Origin: Flavobacterium album
GTDB taxonomy: Bacteria; Bacteroidota; Bacteroidia; Flavobacteriales; Flavobacteriaceae
Direction: 5' to 3'
Assembly: GCF_003096035.1 (NCBI RefSeq)
Contig: NZ_CP029186.1
Location: 186,001 to 250,000 of the forward strand
DNA length: 64,000 nucleotides
Below the pieces are notes generated by a model that was not told the origin of the DNA, made no database searches, and saw only the letters and a list, made by a program, of their open reading frames with translations. The position numbers and the translations under genes were made by a program. Shown here piece after piece: positions 43,426 to 51,826 of the stretch (positions within the stretch are counted from its first letter, which is position 1; each line of letters starts with the position of its first letter).

Positions 43426-44474
43426 TTATTGTGCCTTATGCTTTTCCATTTCCAGGAAATCCCTGCTCAGTAATGCCGTAAATATCGTTGAGCCTTTTTT
43501 GTTCATGTGCGACTTGTCAAAGGCATTCTTCACCTCCCACAGCTCTTTATGTTTGTTCGGGTCGGCAACATCAATTACATAGTCAGGCAGCTGTTTCTTT
43601 ATAGCGTGTATTTCCCGATAGCTGGCCAGCCTTGGCTGAATGATAAACCGCACCTCTATGCCATATGCTTTGGATTTTTCTATGATGTCTTTCATCATTT
43701 TCAAATGTTCCGCATTGTATTTTTTTGCAGAGGGTTCAGCATATTCCTTTTCAGCGTTGATCCTTGCCTTTATTAGCTTGGTAGTATCTTCCTCAAATCT
43801 TGCCCTGAACTCCTGAAGCTTCTTTTTTGGTTCTGGTCGGTAACCAACTTGATCTCATCGTCATAATCTACATACCCATCATGGTGTTCACCCAGCCATA
43901 CATTAGCATCCTTGCTGGTTTCCTGCAGCGGGTTATTTAGGTAATTGAAACCGAAATAATGTATCAGGAAAGCGTAAACGTAATTGAAGTAACTTCTTTT
44001 CACCGGAGCGCCATCCCTGAGGTAGCTTACCAAATGGCCTGCATAGTTGGCATCCATCCAATAAGAGGCTTTCCTTGACGATATATTCTGGAACTCCAGC
44101 CCGTCCATAGGGTTCAGCTCAAGGAAAACATATTTTACCGGCCTTTCCTTCATTTTTGAATAATCCCTCAGAAAAGCATCGTATTGATAGTATGTTTCGA
44201 ACAGCTTGTTTGCCGGCGTACCGAGGTTAAAGCCTTTGGTACTTAATCCGTTGGCATTATTTATTGAGTCAAACACCGATGGTACGATATGCCTTATGGT
44301 ACGGCTCGTGCCAAAAAACAGCGTGTTATACTTGTTTATATTTTCCTTTAGGTAATCATAGCGCACTTCAAAGCGGTCGTCCTGCACCGGGTAAAAAGTA
44401 CAGATATTAATAACCAGGTTAATCGCTGACACGCAGAGTACAAACAGGGTGGCTCTCTTTAAAAATTTTTTCAT
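43426..44474 (-). pseudogene. SGNH-like acyltransferase partner protein, frameshifted
   Basis: Two frames make one product of about 349 residues. Frame one (43773-44474) has a signal anchor (FLKRATLFVLCVSAINLVIN), YNTLFFGTSRTIRH (the G-x-S region of SGNH/DltD-like proteins), and KYVFLELNPMDG. At a six-A run (plus-strand T's 43823-43828) it shifts. With one more A it reads NQKKKLQEFRARFEED... and continues to 43426 through IEVRFIIQPRLASY and FDKSHMNKKGSTIFT, where D-x-x-H is the usual C-terminal catalytic pair. The shift is not at an in-phase slippery site, so a base loss is likely. The gene begins 13 bases after the MBOAT gene, its probable acyl-donor partner. Confidence 0.8.
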
Positions 44475-44486
44475 CTGTCGCCGGGA

Positions 44487-45923
44487 TTAAAATTGAAAAT
44501 ATATGAATTCCTGCTCACTGCCGAAGAATATAAATATCAGGCCTATAAGTACAAAATAAAAGGCCCATCGCACTACTGCCGGCAGCTTTATTCCAAACCG
44601 TTCGAGGGCATAGTTGTTTTCGCGGCCCAGCCATTCGATCACCATAAAGAACGCGATCAGGGCAAACAACAGGTACGGCTTTATCGTCGGCACTGTGAAC
44701 AGCGACGATGAGAATATCCCGCCGATATAATCGAATGCATGGCTAAGGCTTTCGGCACGGAAGAAAATCCACGCGAAAACCGCGAGTGCAAATGTGGTGG
44801 TCAGCTGGAAGACTTCCCTAATGTTGGGGAACAGCCTGCCCTGTGCAACGATATCAATATTGTTACGGTTGGTCTTCATGATGATGGAAGGCATAATGAA
44901 CAAAGCATTCAGTCCGCCCCAGAAAAGGAAGGTCCAGTTGGCCCCGTGCCAAAAACCGCTCACCAGGAATATGATGAAGGTGTTCCGTATGCGCATCCAG
45001 TTGCCGCCCTTGCTTCCGCCAAGGGGAATGTAGAGGTAATCCTTGAACCATGTGGATAACGAGATGTGCCACCGTCTCCAAAATTCGGCAATATCACGGG
45101 AGAAATATGGGAAGTTGAAGTTCTTCAACAACTCGAAGCCTAACAGCCGGGCACTGCCCAATGCGATATCCGAGTAGCCTGAGAAGTCGCCGTAGATCTG
45201 GAACGTGAAAAAGATAGCGCCTAAAACCAGTGTGCTCCCCGACTGCTCTGCCGAATTATTGAATATTTCATTGGCAAAGTAGGCACAATTGTCGGCGATA
45301 ACGATCTTTTTGAAAAGACCCCACAGCATCTGCCTAAGGCCATCAACTGCCTTTTCATAACGGAAAACCCTTGGCTTTTCTATCTGTGGCAAAAGGTGCG
45401 TTGCCCTTTCGATAGGGCCGGCCACCAATAGGGGGAAGAAGCTAACGAACAGCGTGTAATTTACCAGGTTATACGTAGGCTGTATCCTTCTGTTGTAGAT
45501 ATCAAAAACGTAAGACAAACCGTGGAAGGTATAGAAAGATATCCCTATCGGGAGGATGATATTCAACGTAGAGTAATGCGGCGACATACCCATCGAGCGC
45601 AAAAGGTCTGCAAAAGATTCTATAAAGAAATTGTAGTATTTAAAGAAGCCGAGAAAGCTGAGGTTAAGGCCTACGCTTATGATGAGCCACGCTTTCCGGA
45701 CCGCATTAGACTCCGACCTTTGGATCATGATACCCGACCCGTAATCAAGCGCGGTAGAGAACGCTAACAGGAATACAAAGCGCCAGTCCCAGCATCCGTA
45801 AAAGAAATAACTCGCCAGCAAAAGCATTATATTCTGAACCTTCAAGGATCTTTTGGTAACGAACCAATACAGAAAAAAGATGAGGGGAAAAAATAGCGCG
45901 TAGCTGAAAGAATTAAATAACAT
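44487..45923 (-). CDS. MBOAT-family membrane O-acyltransferase (AlgI-like)
   Basis: 478 residues with about 10-12 membrane helices. Signatures of AlgI/DltB-type MBOATs are PIGISFYTFHGLSYVFDIY, YGDFSGYSDIALGSARLLGF, NFNFPYFSRDIAEFWRRWHISLSTWFKDYLYIPLGG (described here in pieces) with the conserved RRWHISLS, and the catalytic His in FLVSGFWHGANWTFLFWGG. It passes acetyl groups from the cytosol across the inner membrane to a periplasmic acceptor protein. The SGNH-like gene directly downstream is that likely partner. The target polymer is unknown because no polysaccharide synthesis genes are adjacent. Confidence 0.93.
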   Translation of the reverse strand: MLFNSFSYALFFPLIFFLYWFVTKRSLKVQNIMLLLASYFFYGCWDWRFVFLLAFSTALDYGSGIMIQRSESNAVRKAWLIISVGLNLSFLGFFKYYNFFIESFADLLRSMGMSPHYSTLNIILPIGISFYTFHGLSYVFDIYNRRIQPTYNLVNYTLFVSFFPLLVAGPIERATHLLPQIEKPRVFRYEKAVDGLRQMLWGLFKKIVIADNCAYFANEIFNNSAEQSGSTLVLGAIFFTFQIYGDFSGYSDIALGSARLLGFELLKNFNFPYFSRDIAEFWRRWHISLSTWFKDYLYIPLGGSKGGNWMRIRNTFIIFLVSGFWHGANWTFLFWGGLNALFIMPSIIMKTNRNNIDIVAQGRLFPNIREVFQLTTTFALAVFAWIFFRAESLSHAFDYIGGIFSSSLFTVPTIKPYLLFALIAFFMVIEWLGRENNYALERFGIKLPAVVRWAFYFVLIGLIFIFFGSEQEFIYFQF

Positions 45924-46091
45924 ATAGTTTATTTTGCCTTTGGGTTTCTGTCAATTACATCACAACCGCCAACCTAATCATCAGTCACACAGCACTAACG
46001 GGTCATAACCTGCGGTTCAGGCGGCAATATTAACATTATTAAATGATACAGGCAAACAATCCCCATCAATATTTCGACAAATTTAGTCGAA

Positions 46092-46823
46092 TTAGTTATT
46101 TTTCGCCGCATGTATGTGCAGGCCACATTCTTTTTTCCCATTTTCCCACCACCAGCGCCCAGCCCTGAAATCCTCATCTTTGGTGATTGCACGGGTACAC
46201 GGCGCGCAGCCAATGCTCAGGTAACCTCTTGCATAAAGGCTATTGATGGGTATGCCATATTTATTGACTACACTCTCCACCTCATCAAGCGTATAGTCCA
46301 GCAGGGGATTGTATTTTACGAGTTGGTTGGCTTCGTCCCATTCCAGATAGTCCATGGTTTCCCTGTTGGCCGATTGCTGGGCACGCAGGCCAGTGATCCA
46401 TAACGAAGCGCCTTTGATCGCTTTTTGAAGCGGCACCACTTTGCGTATGCGGCAGCACTCTTTGCGGCTTTCGATGCTGTTGTAAAATCCGTTGATGCCG
46501 TCTTTATGTACATACTCCCTAATGTCTTTCTCATCCGGGAAAAACGTTTCGATCTTTAGTGACGGATATTTATCAAGCGTTCGCTGGAACACTTCGTACG
46601 TTTCGTTGAACTGCCTGCCGGTATCGAGCGTAAAGGCAGATATTTCGTCCGAATAAGGCGCTATATAATGCTTGAGCACTTGGTCTTCTATTCCAAAGGA
46701 AGTAGAAAATACTTTTTTGCCCTGAATGTTTTGTAGTATAAAAGGTATCGCATCTTCAATCGGCATTCCTTTTAGTTGTGCATTAAGCTGCTGCAGCCTG
46801 TATGTGTCCATGCTTGTATTCAT
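46092..46823 (-). CDS. cysH: Adenylyl-sulfate (APS) reductase, CysH family
   Basis: 243 residues. The PAPS/APS reductase fold shows STSFGIEDQVLKHYI (P-loop-like), TLDTGRQFNETYEV, WITGLRAQQSANRE and LLDYTLDEV. Two Cys pairs, ECCRIRK and IGCAPCTR, ligate a [4Fe-4S] cluster, which marks the APS-reducing type. The catalytic Cys is in KKECGLHIHA near the C-terminus. It reduces activated sulfate to sulfite for cysteine synthesis in the cytosol. An Rrf2-type regulator with Cys residues lies 91 bases upstream on the same strand. Other cys genes are not in the window. Confidence 0.94.
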   Translation of the reverse strand: MNTSMDTYRLQQLNAQLKGMPIEDAIPFILQNIQGKKVFSTSFGIEDQVLKHYIAPYSDEISAFTLDTGRQFNETYEVFQRTLDKYPSLKIETFFPDEKDIREYVHKDGINGFYNSIESRKECCRIRKVVPLQKAIKGASLWITGLRAQQSANRETMDYLEWDEANQLVKYNPLLDYTLDEVESVVNKYGIPINSLYARGYLSIGCAPCTRAITKDEDFRAGRWWWENGKKECGLHIHAAKNN

Positions 46824-46913
46824 TATCCCTTCGCAAATGAAAGGGTGGTTAATTATTGTTCAAATATAACTATTAGCCTATAGATTTAATAGAGTATTTG
46901 AATAAAAAAAATC

Positions 46914-47327
46914 TTACGCGCCTGTTAAATCGTGTAAAGTCTTGTGCTGCAGCAACTCCAGGGTATTATCGCGCACCTCGGCAAGGAATTTATTAAGCGA
47001 GCAGACATCCTCATGCGGGCAGTCGTCACACTTTTCGTAGTAGTTAAGGCTCACGCAGGGCAGCATGGCGATAGGCCCGTCGAGGACCCTGATGAGGGTT
47101 GCCGCCGTGATAGTCTTAGGGTCTTTTAAAAGGTAGTAGCCCCCACCCTTGCCTTTTTTAGAGCCAAGGATACCAAATTTCTTGAGGTCAAGCAGTATGG
47201 CCTCAAGAAATTTTTTAGGTATCTGCTCATTTGCGGAAATATCAGATATCAGCACAGGCACGGTACTATCCTGCCTGGCAATATAGATGAGCGCCTTAAG
47301 CCCGTATTTCGTCTTTTTTGAAAGCAT
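46914..47327 (-). CDS. Rrf2-family transcriptional regulator
   Basis: 137 residues. The N-terminal winged helix reads MLSKKTKYGLKALIYIARQD, then EQIPKKFLEAILLDLKKFGILGSKKGKGGGYYL, the Rrf2 recognition region. Four Cys follow (PCVSLNYYEKCDDCPHEDVC), suited to bind an Fe-S cluster, as in IscR- or NsrR-like sensors. It starts directly after the stop of the CtlX-type gene (TAA then ATG), so it is the last gene of that operon. cysH lies downstream on the same strand and could be a target, as Rrf2 proteins often regulate sulfur metabolism (inference). Confidence 0.92.
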   Translation of the reverse strand: MLSKKTKYGLKALIYIARQDSTVPVLISDISANEQIPKKFLEAILLDLKKFGILGSKKGKGGGYYLLKDPKTITAATLIRVLDGPIAMLPCVSLNYYEKCDDCPHEDVCSLNKFLAEVRDNTLELLQHKTLHDLTGA

Positions 47328-48263
47328 TTATTTTTTCAGTAAAAATACCTCAGCCATCATACAGCGTGCGCTTCCGCCACCGCAGGCCTCAATAGTATCA
47401 AGGCTGGAACTAAGGATTTCAGTGTGTTTTTCTATTTTTGCAACCTGATCTTTGGTAAGCACCTGCCTTGCGGAATCGCTCATTACAAGATAGCTTTTGC
47501 CATTGGCGCCCTGCACCTGCAGCATGTTGCCAGCAAAATGGTTCAGCTGCTCTTCGGTAAGGAGAATAATCTCCTTGCCATCGCCACGAAGGTTTTCAAG
47601 CACCATCTTACGTTCTTTTTTATCATCAATACAATCGGCGCATATTACTGCGAATGTATCGCCAATACACATCATAACGTTGGTATGGTAAATATTCTTG
47701 CGTTCGCCGTTAACGGTCTGGAAGGCTTCGAATATCACAGGCGTAAATTCAAAATCCTCGCAGTATTCTATCAGCAGCTCTTCATCGGCACGCGGCGACA
47801 ATGCACAATAGGCCTTGTGGTTCACCCTGTCGAGCACAATGCTCCCGGTGCCTTCGAGAAATATATTATCTTCCTCGGCCGATGTATAATCCACTATATT
47901 TTCGATATTGAAGCCTTTATCCTCCAACATGTCCAGGATATCCTCCCGGCGCTCGCTGCGGCGGTTCTCGGCAAACATCGGGTAGAGCGCCACATCGCCA
48001 TTGTCATGGAACGATACCCAGTTGTTTGGGAATATCGAATCGGGCGTATCCGGGTCAACCGTATCATCCACTACAACCACGTTAATCCCTGCCGCACGAA
48101 GCTTTTCTACAAAAGCATCAAATTCCTGCTGCGCCTTGGCATTCACCGTTTCCGGAAGCAGGTTGTCCATTACCTTTTGGTAGTAATTATTTACGGCTGT
48201 CTGTTCATTCATCCGGAATGCCACCGGGCGTATCATCAATAATGTATCTGTAATCTGTCTCAT
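47328..48263 (-). CDS. ctlX: Citrulline-utilisation hydrolase CtlX-type (guanidino/ureido hydrolase)
   Basis: 311 residues. It is an amidinotransferase-fold (pentein) hydrolase of the arginine-deiminase group. It starts TDTLLMIRPVAFRMNEQTAVNN, the CtlX opening, and has PDSIFPNNWVSFHDNG, LEGTGSIVLDRVNHKAYCAL and TNVMMCIGDTFAVIC. The catalytic Cys is C301 in CGGGSARCMMAEVF. CtlX is described as acting in citrulline breakdown; the name here rests on sequence resemblance. It follows the second pentein gene by 13 bases and precedes the Rrf2 gene without a gap, so all three form one operon. Confidence 0.85.
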   Translation of the reverse strand: MRQITDTLLMIRPVAFRMNEQTAVNNYYQKVMDNLLPETVNAKAQQEFDAFVEKLRAAGINVVVVDDTVDPDTPDSIFPNNWVSFHDNGDVALYPMFAENRRSERREDILDMLEDKGFNIENIVDYTSAEEDNIFLEGTGSIVLDRVNHKAYCALSPRADEELLIEYCEDFEFTPVIFEAFQTVNGERKNIYHTNVMMCIGDTFAVICADCIDDKKERKMVLENLRGDGKEIILLTEEQLNHFAGNMLQVQGANGKSYLVMSDSARQVLTKDQVAKIEKHTEILSSSLDTIEACGGGSARCMMAEVFLLKK

Positions 48264-48276
48264 TTTCTATATTTCC

Positions 48277-49191
48277 TTAATCCCTTATCAAAGGTAATGT
48301 CGAGCATCGTAAAAGCCCTTCCTGTTTGGCAATTTCTGCATACGGCACTTCCTCCACCGTAAAGCCTCTTTCGAGCAGCCAGTTTTTCAGTCTGCCAAAT
48401 CCTTTCTCTATCACCACCACATCAGTATCGATAGAAAAAAAGTTCGATGTCATGTGGTACATTTCTTCCCTCTCAATATGGAAGAGGTTTTCCATCCCAA
48501 ACAGGTTAACAAGATACAAATAATCTGCCTCTTCCCTAAACCCGCTCTTATAAATTACACCTTTATCTTTCCCCACCGGCTGGAAGCAGCAATCCAGGTG
48601 CAGTGCATTGTCGCGCGGCTCGAGCCTCGATTTTACAAGGTCGAATTCCTTTACGGTCTTATGCGGGAATAATTGCTTAATATATTTCACACCGTGCATG
48701 TTGGTGCGCGCCGTGATAAAATCTTTATAATCACTGCCTTTGTAGGTACCAATGAAAATATGGTCGTCCCACAATATCACGTCGCCGCCTTCAATATGTA
48801 CTTCTTCCGGCGGGCGTACCACCTTATTGGGGTCCATCCTGTCGATGACATATTGTATCGCATCGAGTTCCCTTTCGCGGTCGGGCAGTATGTTCGCTTT
48901 GATAAAAATATCGTCGATAACAAAACCGATATCCCTGCTGAATATCTGGTTATAGTCTTTAATGATCTCGGGGCGGAATACCTCAACATCATATTTTTGG
49001 AAAACCTGGTTCAGCGCTTCCATTTCGGCACACATATCTTCTTCAACCGGATAGGTGCCTGCTTTTATATGTTCCAGCGATTTGGGGTCATAAGCCTCCT
49101 CAATAGTGGGCGTCGGGCCATTGCATTCTGCAGTGCCCAGCACTACCGCCCTGAGTCTTGATGTCTCGTTCTTTACGTTAAGTTTCAACAT
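48277..49191 (-). CDS. Arginine deiminase / dimethylarginine hydrolase-like protein
   Basis: 304 residues. This second pentein-fold enzyme opens with LNVKNETSRLRAVVLGTAEC and has DPNKVVRPPEEVHIEGGDV (the conserved E-G-G-D), NALHLDCCFQPVG with the catalytic His, MTSNFFSIDTDVVVIEKG, and a terminal catalytic Cys at C296 (GLLRCSTLPL). It probably hydrolyses a guanidino compound such as arginine, a methylated arginine or a derivative in the cytosol. It is the first gene of the operon with the CtlX-type gene and the Rrf2 regulator. The exact substrate cannot be read from sequence. Confidence 0.85.
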   Translation of the reverse strand: MLKLNVKNETSRLRAVVLGTAECNGPTPTIEEAYDPKSLEHIKAGTYPVEEDMCAEMEALNQVFQKYDVEVFRPEIIKDYNQIFSRDIGFVIDDIFIKANILPDRERELDAIQYVIDRMDPNKVVRPPEEVHIEGGDVILWDDHIFIGTYKGSDYKDFITARTNMHGVKYIKQLFPHKTVKEFDLVKSRLEPRDNALHLDCCFQPVGKDKGVIYKSGFREEADYLYLVNLFGMENLFHIEREEMYHMTSNFFSIDTDVVVIEKGFGRLKNWLLERGFTVEEVPYAEIAKQEGLLRCSTLPLIRD

Positions 49192-49218
49192 TGCTTGTTT
49201 GTTTGGCTTTTCGCAAAT

Positions 49219-49250
49219 ATAAAAAAAAGCCCCCGTAAGGAAGCTTTTTT
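49219..49250. terminator. Hairpin terminator between 49191 and 49460 genes
   Basis: The stem aaaaaagc-cccc / ggaa-gctttttt, with G-U pairs and loop gtaa, has A/T runs on both sides. On the reverse strand it can end transcription of the gingipain-like gene, about 210 bases after its stop. Confidence 0.55.
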
Positions 49251-49293
49251 CTGTACTATTCTCAGTAAGTGCTTAAAATTTAAAAAAATCAAT

Positions 49294-49443
49294 ATTTAAC
49301 CACATAGGAACATAGGCTTACGAGAGAAATCATAAAGCTCAACTAAGTAACACAAAGGATGAAGCCTCGCTTCACTATGTGTCAATATGTTCCCTTCAAT
49401 AATAATGAATAGCTATGAAACCTATGTATCTATGTGGTTAAAT
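49294..49443. repeat. 150-base element with 23-bp inverted ends
   Basis: The ends at 49294-49316 and 49421-49443 match at 21 of 23 positions in inverted orientation; the left end begins ATTTAACCACATAGGAACAT. The centre has no open frame but contains a smaller dyad (GAAGCCTCGCTTC). It fills most of the gap in front of the amidinohydrolase gene and resembles a repeat I associate with flavobacterial genomes. Confidence 0.7.
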
Positions 49444-49459
49444 GGATTTCTAAGTTTAT

Positions 49460-51694
49460 TTACCGTATAACAAATTTAACCGTGCTTTTCGAATTGCCGC
49501 TCACCATCGTAAGCATGTAAATACCTGACGCATAGCGCGAAGTATCTATCATATAGTTATCGCCTGAAACAGAGGGTGAAACATAAATAAGCTTTCCGGT
49601 AATGTCGCGTACTTCAAAAGTGGCATTCGCCGAAGCATCCGTCATTTTTATGCTGATGTGGTCTTTCGCAGGGTTTGGATAAAGCATCACAGAATTTACG
49701 CTTAACTCTTCTCTACCTAAGACAGCCAATGCTATGGTACCCTGGTAAGGGATAAAGTTTTGCTGTGTGATCGTCACCGAAAGCGGCACAAGTTCACCGG
49801 ACAGGCCATTCAGTGTGATGATAGCCTGCCCACCGGAAACAATACCGGTCCCAACAACCACCCCGTTTTGTGTGATGACTACCGTTGCACCTTCAACAGC
49901 ACATTGGACTGTAACAGTAGGTTCAGTCTCATTTATTGTGTCTTGGTGGGACGCTGTTATCTGCGCAGCCTCATTTGTCCTGAATATTACCGAAGGATCG
50001 CCGAACAATACCCATGTCTGCATTATTTCGATTGCAGTGCCGCTGTCGCCATAATTTTCCATCATGCTCATCTGCCCGTTATAGAACAGCCCTCCAAGTG
50101 TACATTTTTCGTTGCCCGGCTCGCTGTTAGTAATAAGCTCAGCCATCTCATCCTGTGTCTGCATCGGCTCGGCCCACGCCATAAGTATGGATGATCCTGC
50201 CGCAGCTATAGCGCCTGCCGGCATATCGTTGTGCGCTACCCTGAGCATAGCTTCGCAGAATGAAGTACCATTTGCAAAAGTCCCGTTATTGCAAGCTACT
50301 GAAACCACAAAAGGATACTTGCCGTTATTTTCCAGCGCATAGGCATCATTAATAGTGTACCAGCCGGTAACCATTACGTCCTGCCCGCCATGGCCCGTGT
50401 AGTTCAAAAGGCCCACACCGCCGTTAAGGGCATCCGCTACCATATACGGTTGCACATCACCATCTTCGTCATTTTCTCCATGGCTGCCATCATATAATTC
50501 GTGTACATAGCTATAACCATTGTCCAGCAGTTTTGTAGCGATATTCCGCATGTGCTGCCAATCGGGCTCGCCATCATCGCCAATGCCGTCGCCTTCGTTA
50601 GAGCCTATCCCTGCGGCACGGGTTATCCAGTTGCCCTCGCGTGGGTTAATTTCATATTCCAATGTGCGGTTTACCATCAGGGCTACTTCTTCAACAGTAC
50701 CAGAGAACCTGCCAATCAGCGCTTCGGGATAATAGTCATCGCCTTCCAGCTGGGCATAATAGGTATCGCTCCACAGTTCTTCACCGCCACCGCTAATGCC
50801 GTAGCTGTAGGTTGGCAGTTCTTCATGGTCTCCCGCCAGGAGAATATAAATAAGCCCGGGATTATCATTATAAAAATCCTGAATATACGCTTTGATATCT
50901 TCGGGCGCATTACCTGTTTGAGATAAAGGCGCAACCGTGGTGCGGATGCCTTTTTTCCGTTTCCAATCGGCCAAAGGCGTAAGGGTTTCGATATAATCAT
51001 CCGGTGCGATAATAAGCATTTCGCCGCTTTCGGCTACCGGCACATACATTTCGGAATTGATATAATGGTTTTGGTAAATTTGATTAAAAAGGTCTGTCGG
51101 GGTTGGATTATTATTGGCCAATTCATTTATTCCCTGTTCATCTTTGTTCGTAACGACAGTAGCCGTAATATTCCGGTACAGGCGCAGCTTTTTGGTGACA
51201 GGGTTGTATTGGTACGGATAAAATGAAACGGTCACACCACGGGTATCCCTGAGTATATAGGGTTTGGATATCGCGGCGAGACTGCCCGGATAAAATGCAT
51301 CCTGCGTGTAGGCTACACCAGGCTCGTAAGCTATAGCTGCAGGGTTTATATTTCTTTTCAGGCTTCCTTTGGAGGGCAGCACTTGAATGTTATCGAATTC
51401 CTCAAAGCTGTCGTAAGAAATTACAAGGGATACATTCCCTGAATTGGGTACGATAACTGACTCTGAATGTACCGGAAGCGCCGGTGCTCCTTTTTCCATG
51501 GTCAGCACTTTCGAAGCGCTGCTGAAATCCTGGTAAACTGTACCATCCACATTTTTGGGATGCGACACAAAAGCGGGAGAAGAGTTTTTAAGCGTTATGC
51601 CATTGCCTGATCCCGGAACCAGTTTTATTTCCTGTGCTACTGCCACTGAAAACGAAAGCGAGGCCAACAGTACGAGAGTAAAGTTTTTTGTCAT
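49460..51694 (-). CDS. Gingipain-like C25 cysteine protease, T9SS substrate
   Basis: 744 residues from ATG 51694, where the signal MTKNFTLVLLASLSFSVAVAQ begins; the upstream in-frame start lacks a signal. A propeptide-like N-terminal region (about 25-220) precedes the C25 catalytic domain: MLIIAPDDYIETLTPLADWK, FYNDNPGLIYILLAGDHEEL, the catalytic His in LLNYTGHGGQD and Cys in VVSVACNNGTFANG, then WVLFGDPSVIFR. The C-terminal 80 residues are a T9SS sorting domain (VMLYPNPAKDHISIKM, YASGIYMLTM, KFVIR). It is exported by the Por system and attached to or released from the surface, probably for protein degradation. Confidence 0.92.
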   Translation of the reverse strand: MTKNFTLVLLASLSFSVAVAQEIKLVPGSGNGITLKNSSPAFVSHPKNVDGTVYQDFSSASKVLTMEKGAPALPVHSESVIVPNSGNVSLVISYDSFEEFDNIQVLPSKGSLKRNINPAAIAYEPGVAYTQDAFYPGSLAAISKPYILRDTRGVTVSFYPYQYNPVTKKLRLYRNITATVVTNKDEQGINELANNNPTPTDLFNQIYQNHYINSEMYVPVAESGEMLIIAPDDYIETLTPLADWKRKKGIRTTVAPLSQTGNAPEDIKAYIQDFYNDNPGLIYILLAGDHEELPTYSYGISGGGEELWSDTYYAQLEGDDYYPEALIGRFSGTVEEVALMVNRTLEYEINPREGNWITRAAGIGSNEGDGIGDDGEPDWQHMRNIATKLLDNGYSYVHELYDGSHGENDEDGDVQPYMVADALNGGVGLLNYTGHGGQDVMVTGWYTINDAYALENNGKYPFVVSVACNNGTFANGTSFCEAMLRVAHNDMPAGAIAAAGSSILMAWAEPMQTQDEMAELITNSEPGNEKCTLGGLFYNGQMSMMENYGDSGTAIEIMQTWVLFGDPSVIFRTNEAAQITASHQDTINETEPTVTVQCAVEGATVVITQNGVVVGTGIVSGGQAIITLNGLSGELVPLSVTITQQNFIPYQGTIALAVLGREELSVNSVMLYPNPAKDHISIKMTDASANATFEVRDITGKLIYVSPSVSGDNYMIDTSRYASGIYMLTMVSGNSKSTVKFVIR

Positions 51695-51780
51695 AATTTT
51701 ATATGTTTTTGAAGGAAAGCGCGTTAAAGGTATTGATTTTTTCGCAACTAATTCATTACCGCACAAACAATTATAAACAA

Positions 51781-51808
51781 AAAAAACCGCTCCTGGTGAG
51801 AGCGGTTT
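51781..51808 (-). terminator. Terminator after citrate synthase
   Basis: The stem aaaccgctc/gagcggttt (51784-51792 with 51800-51808) has a 7-base loop and a T8 tail on the reverse strand (51779-51786). It lies about 20 bases past the stop at 51827. Confidence 0.85.
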
Positions 51809-51826
51809 ACTATATAAAGCAGGTTA

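Noticed and set aside
43426..44474. Programmed frameshift in the SGNH gene
   Set aside because: The A AAA AAG heptamer is present but in the wrong phase relative to the zero frame.
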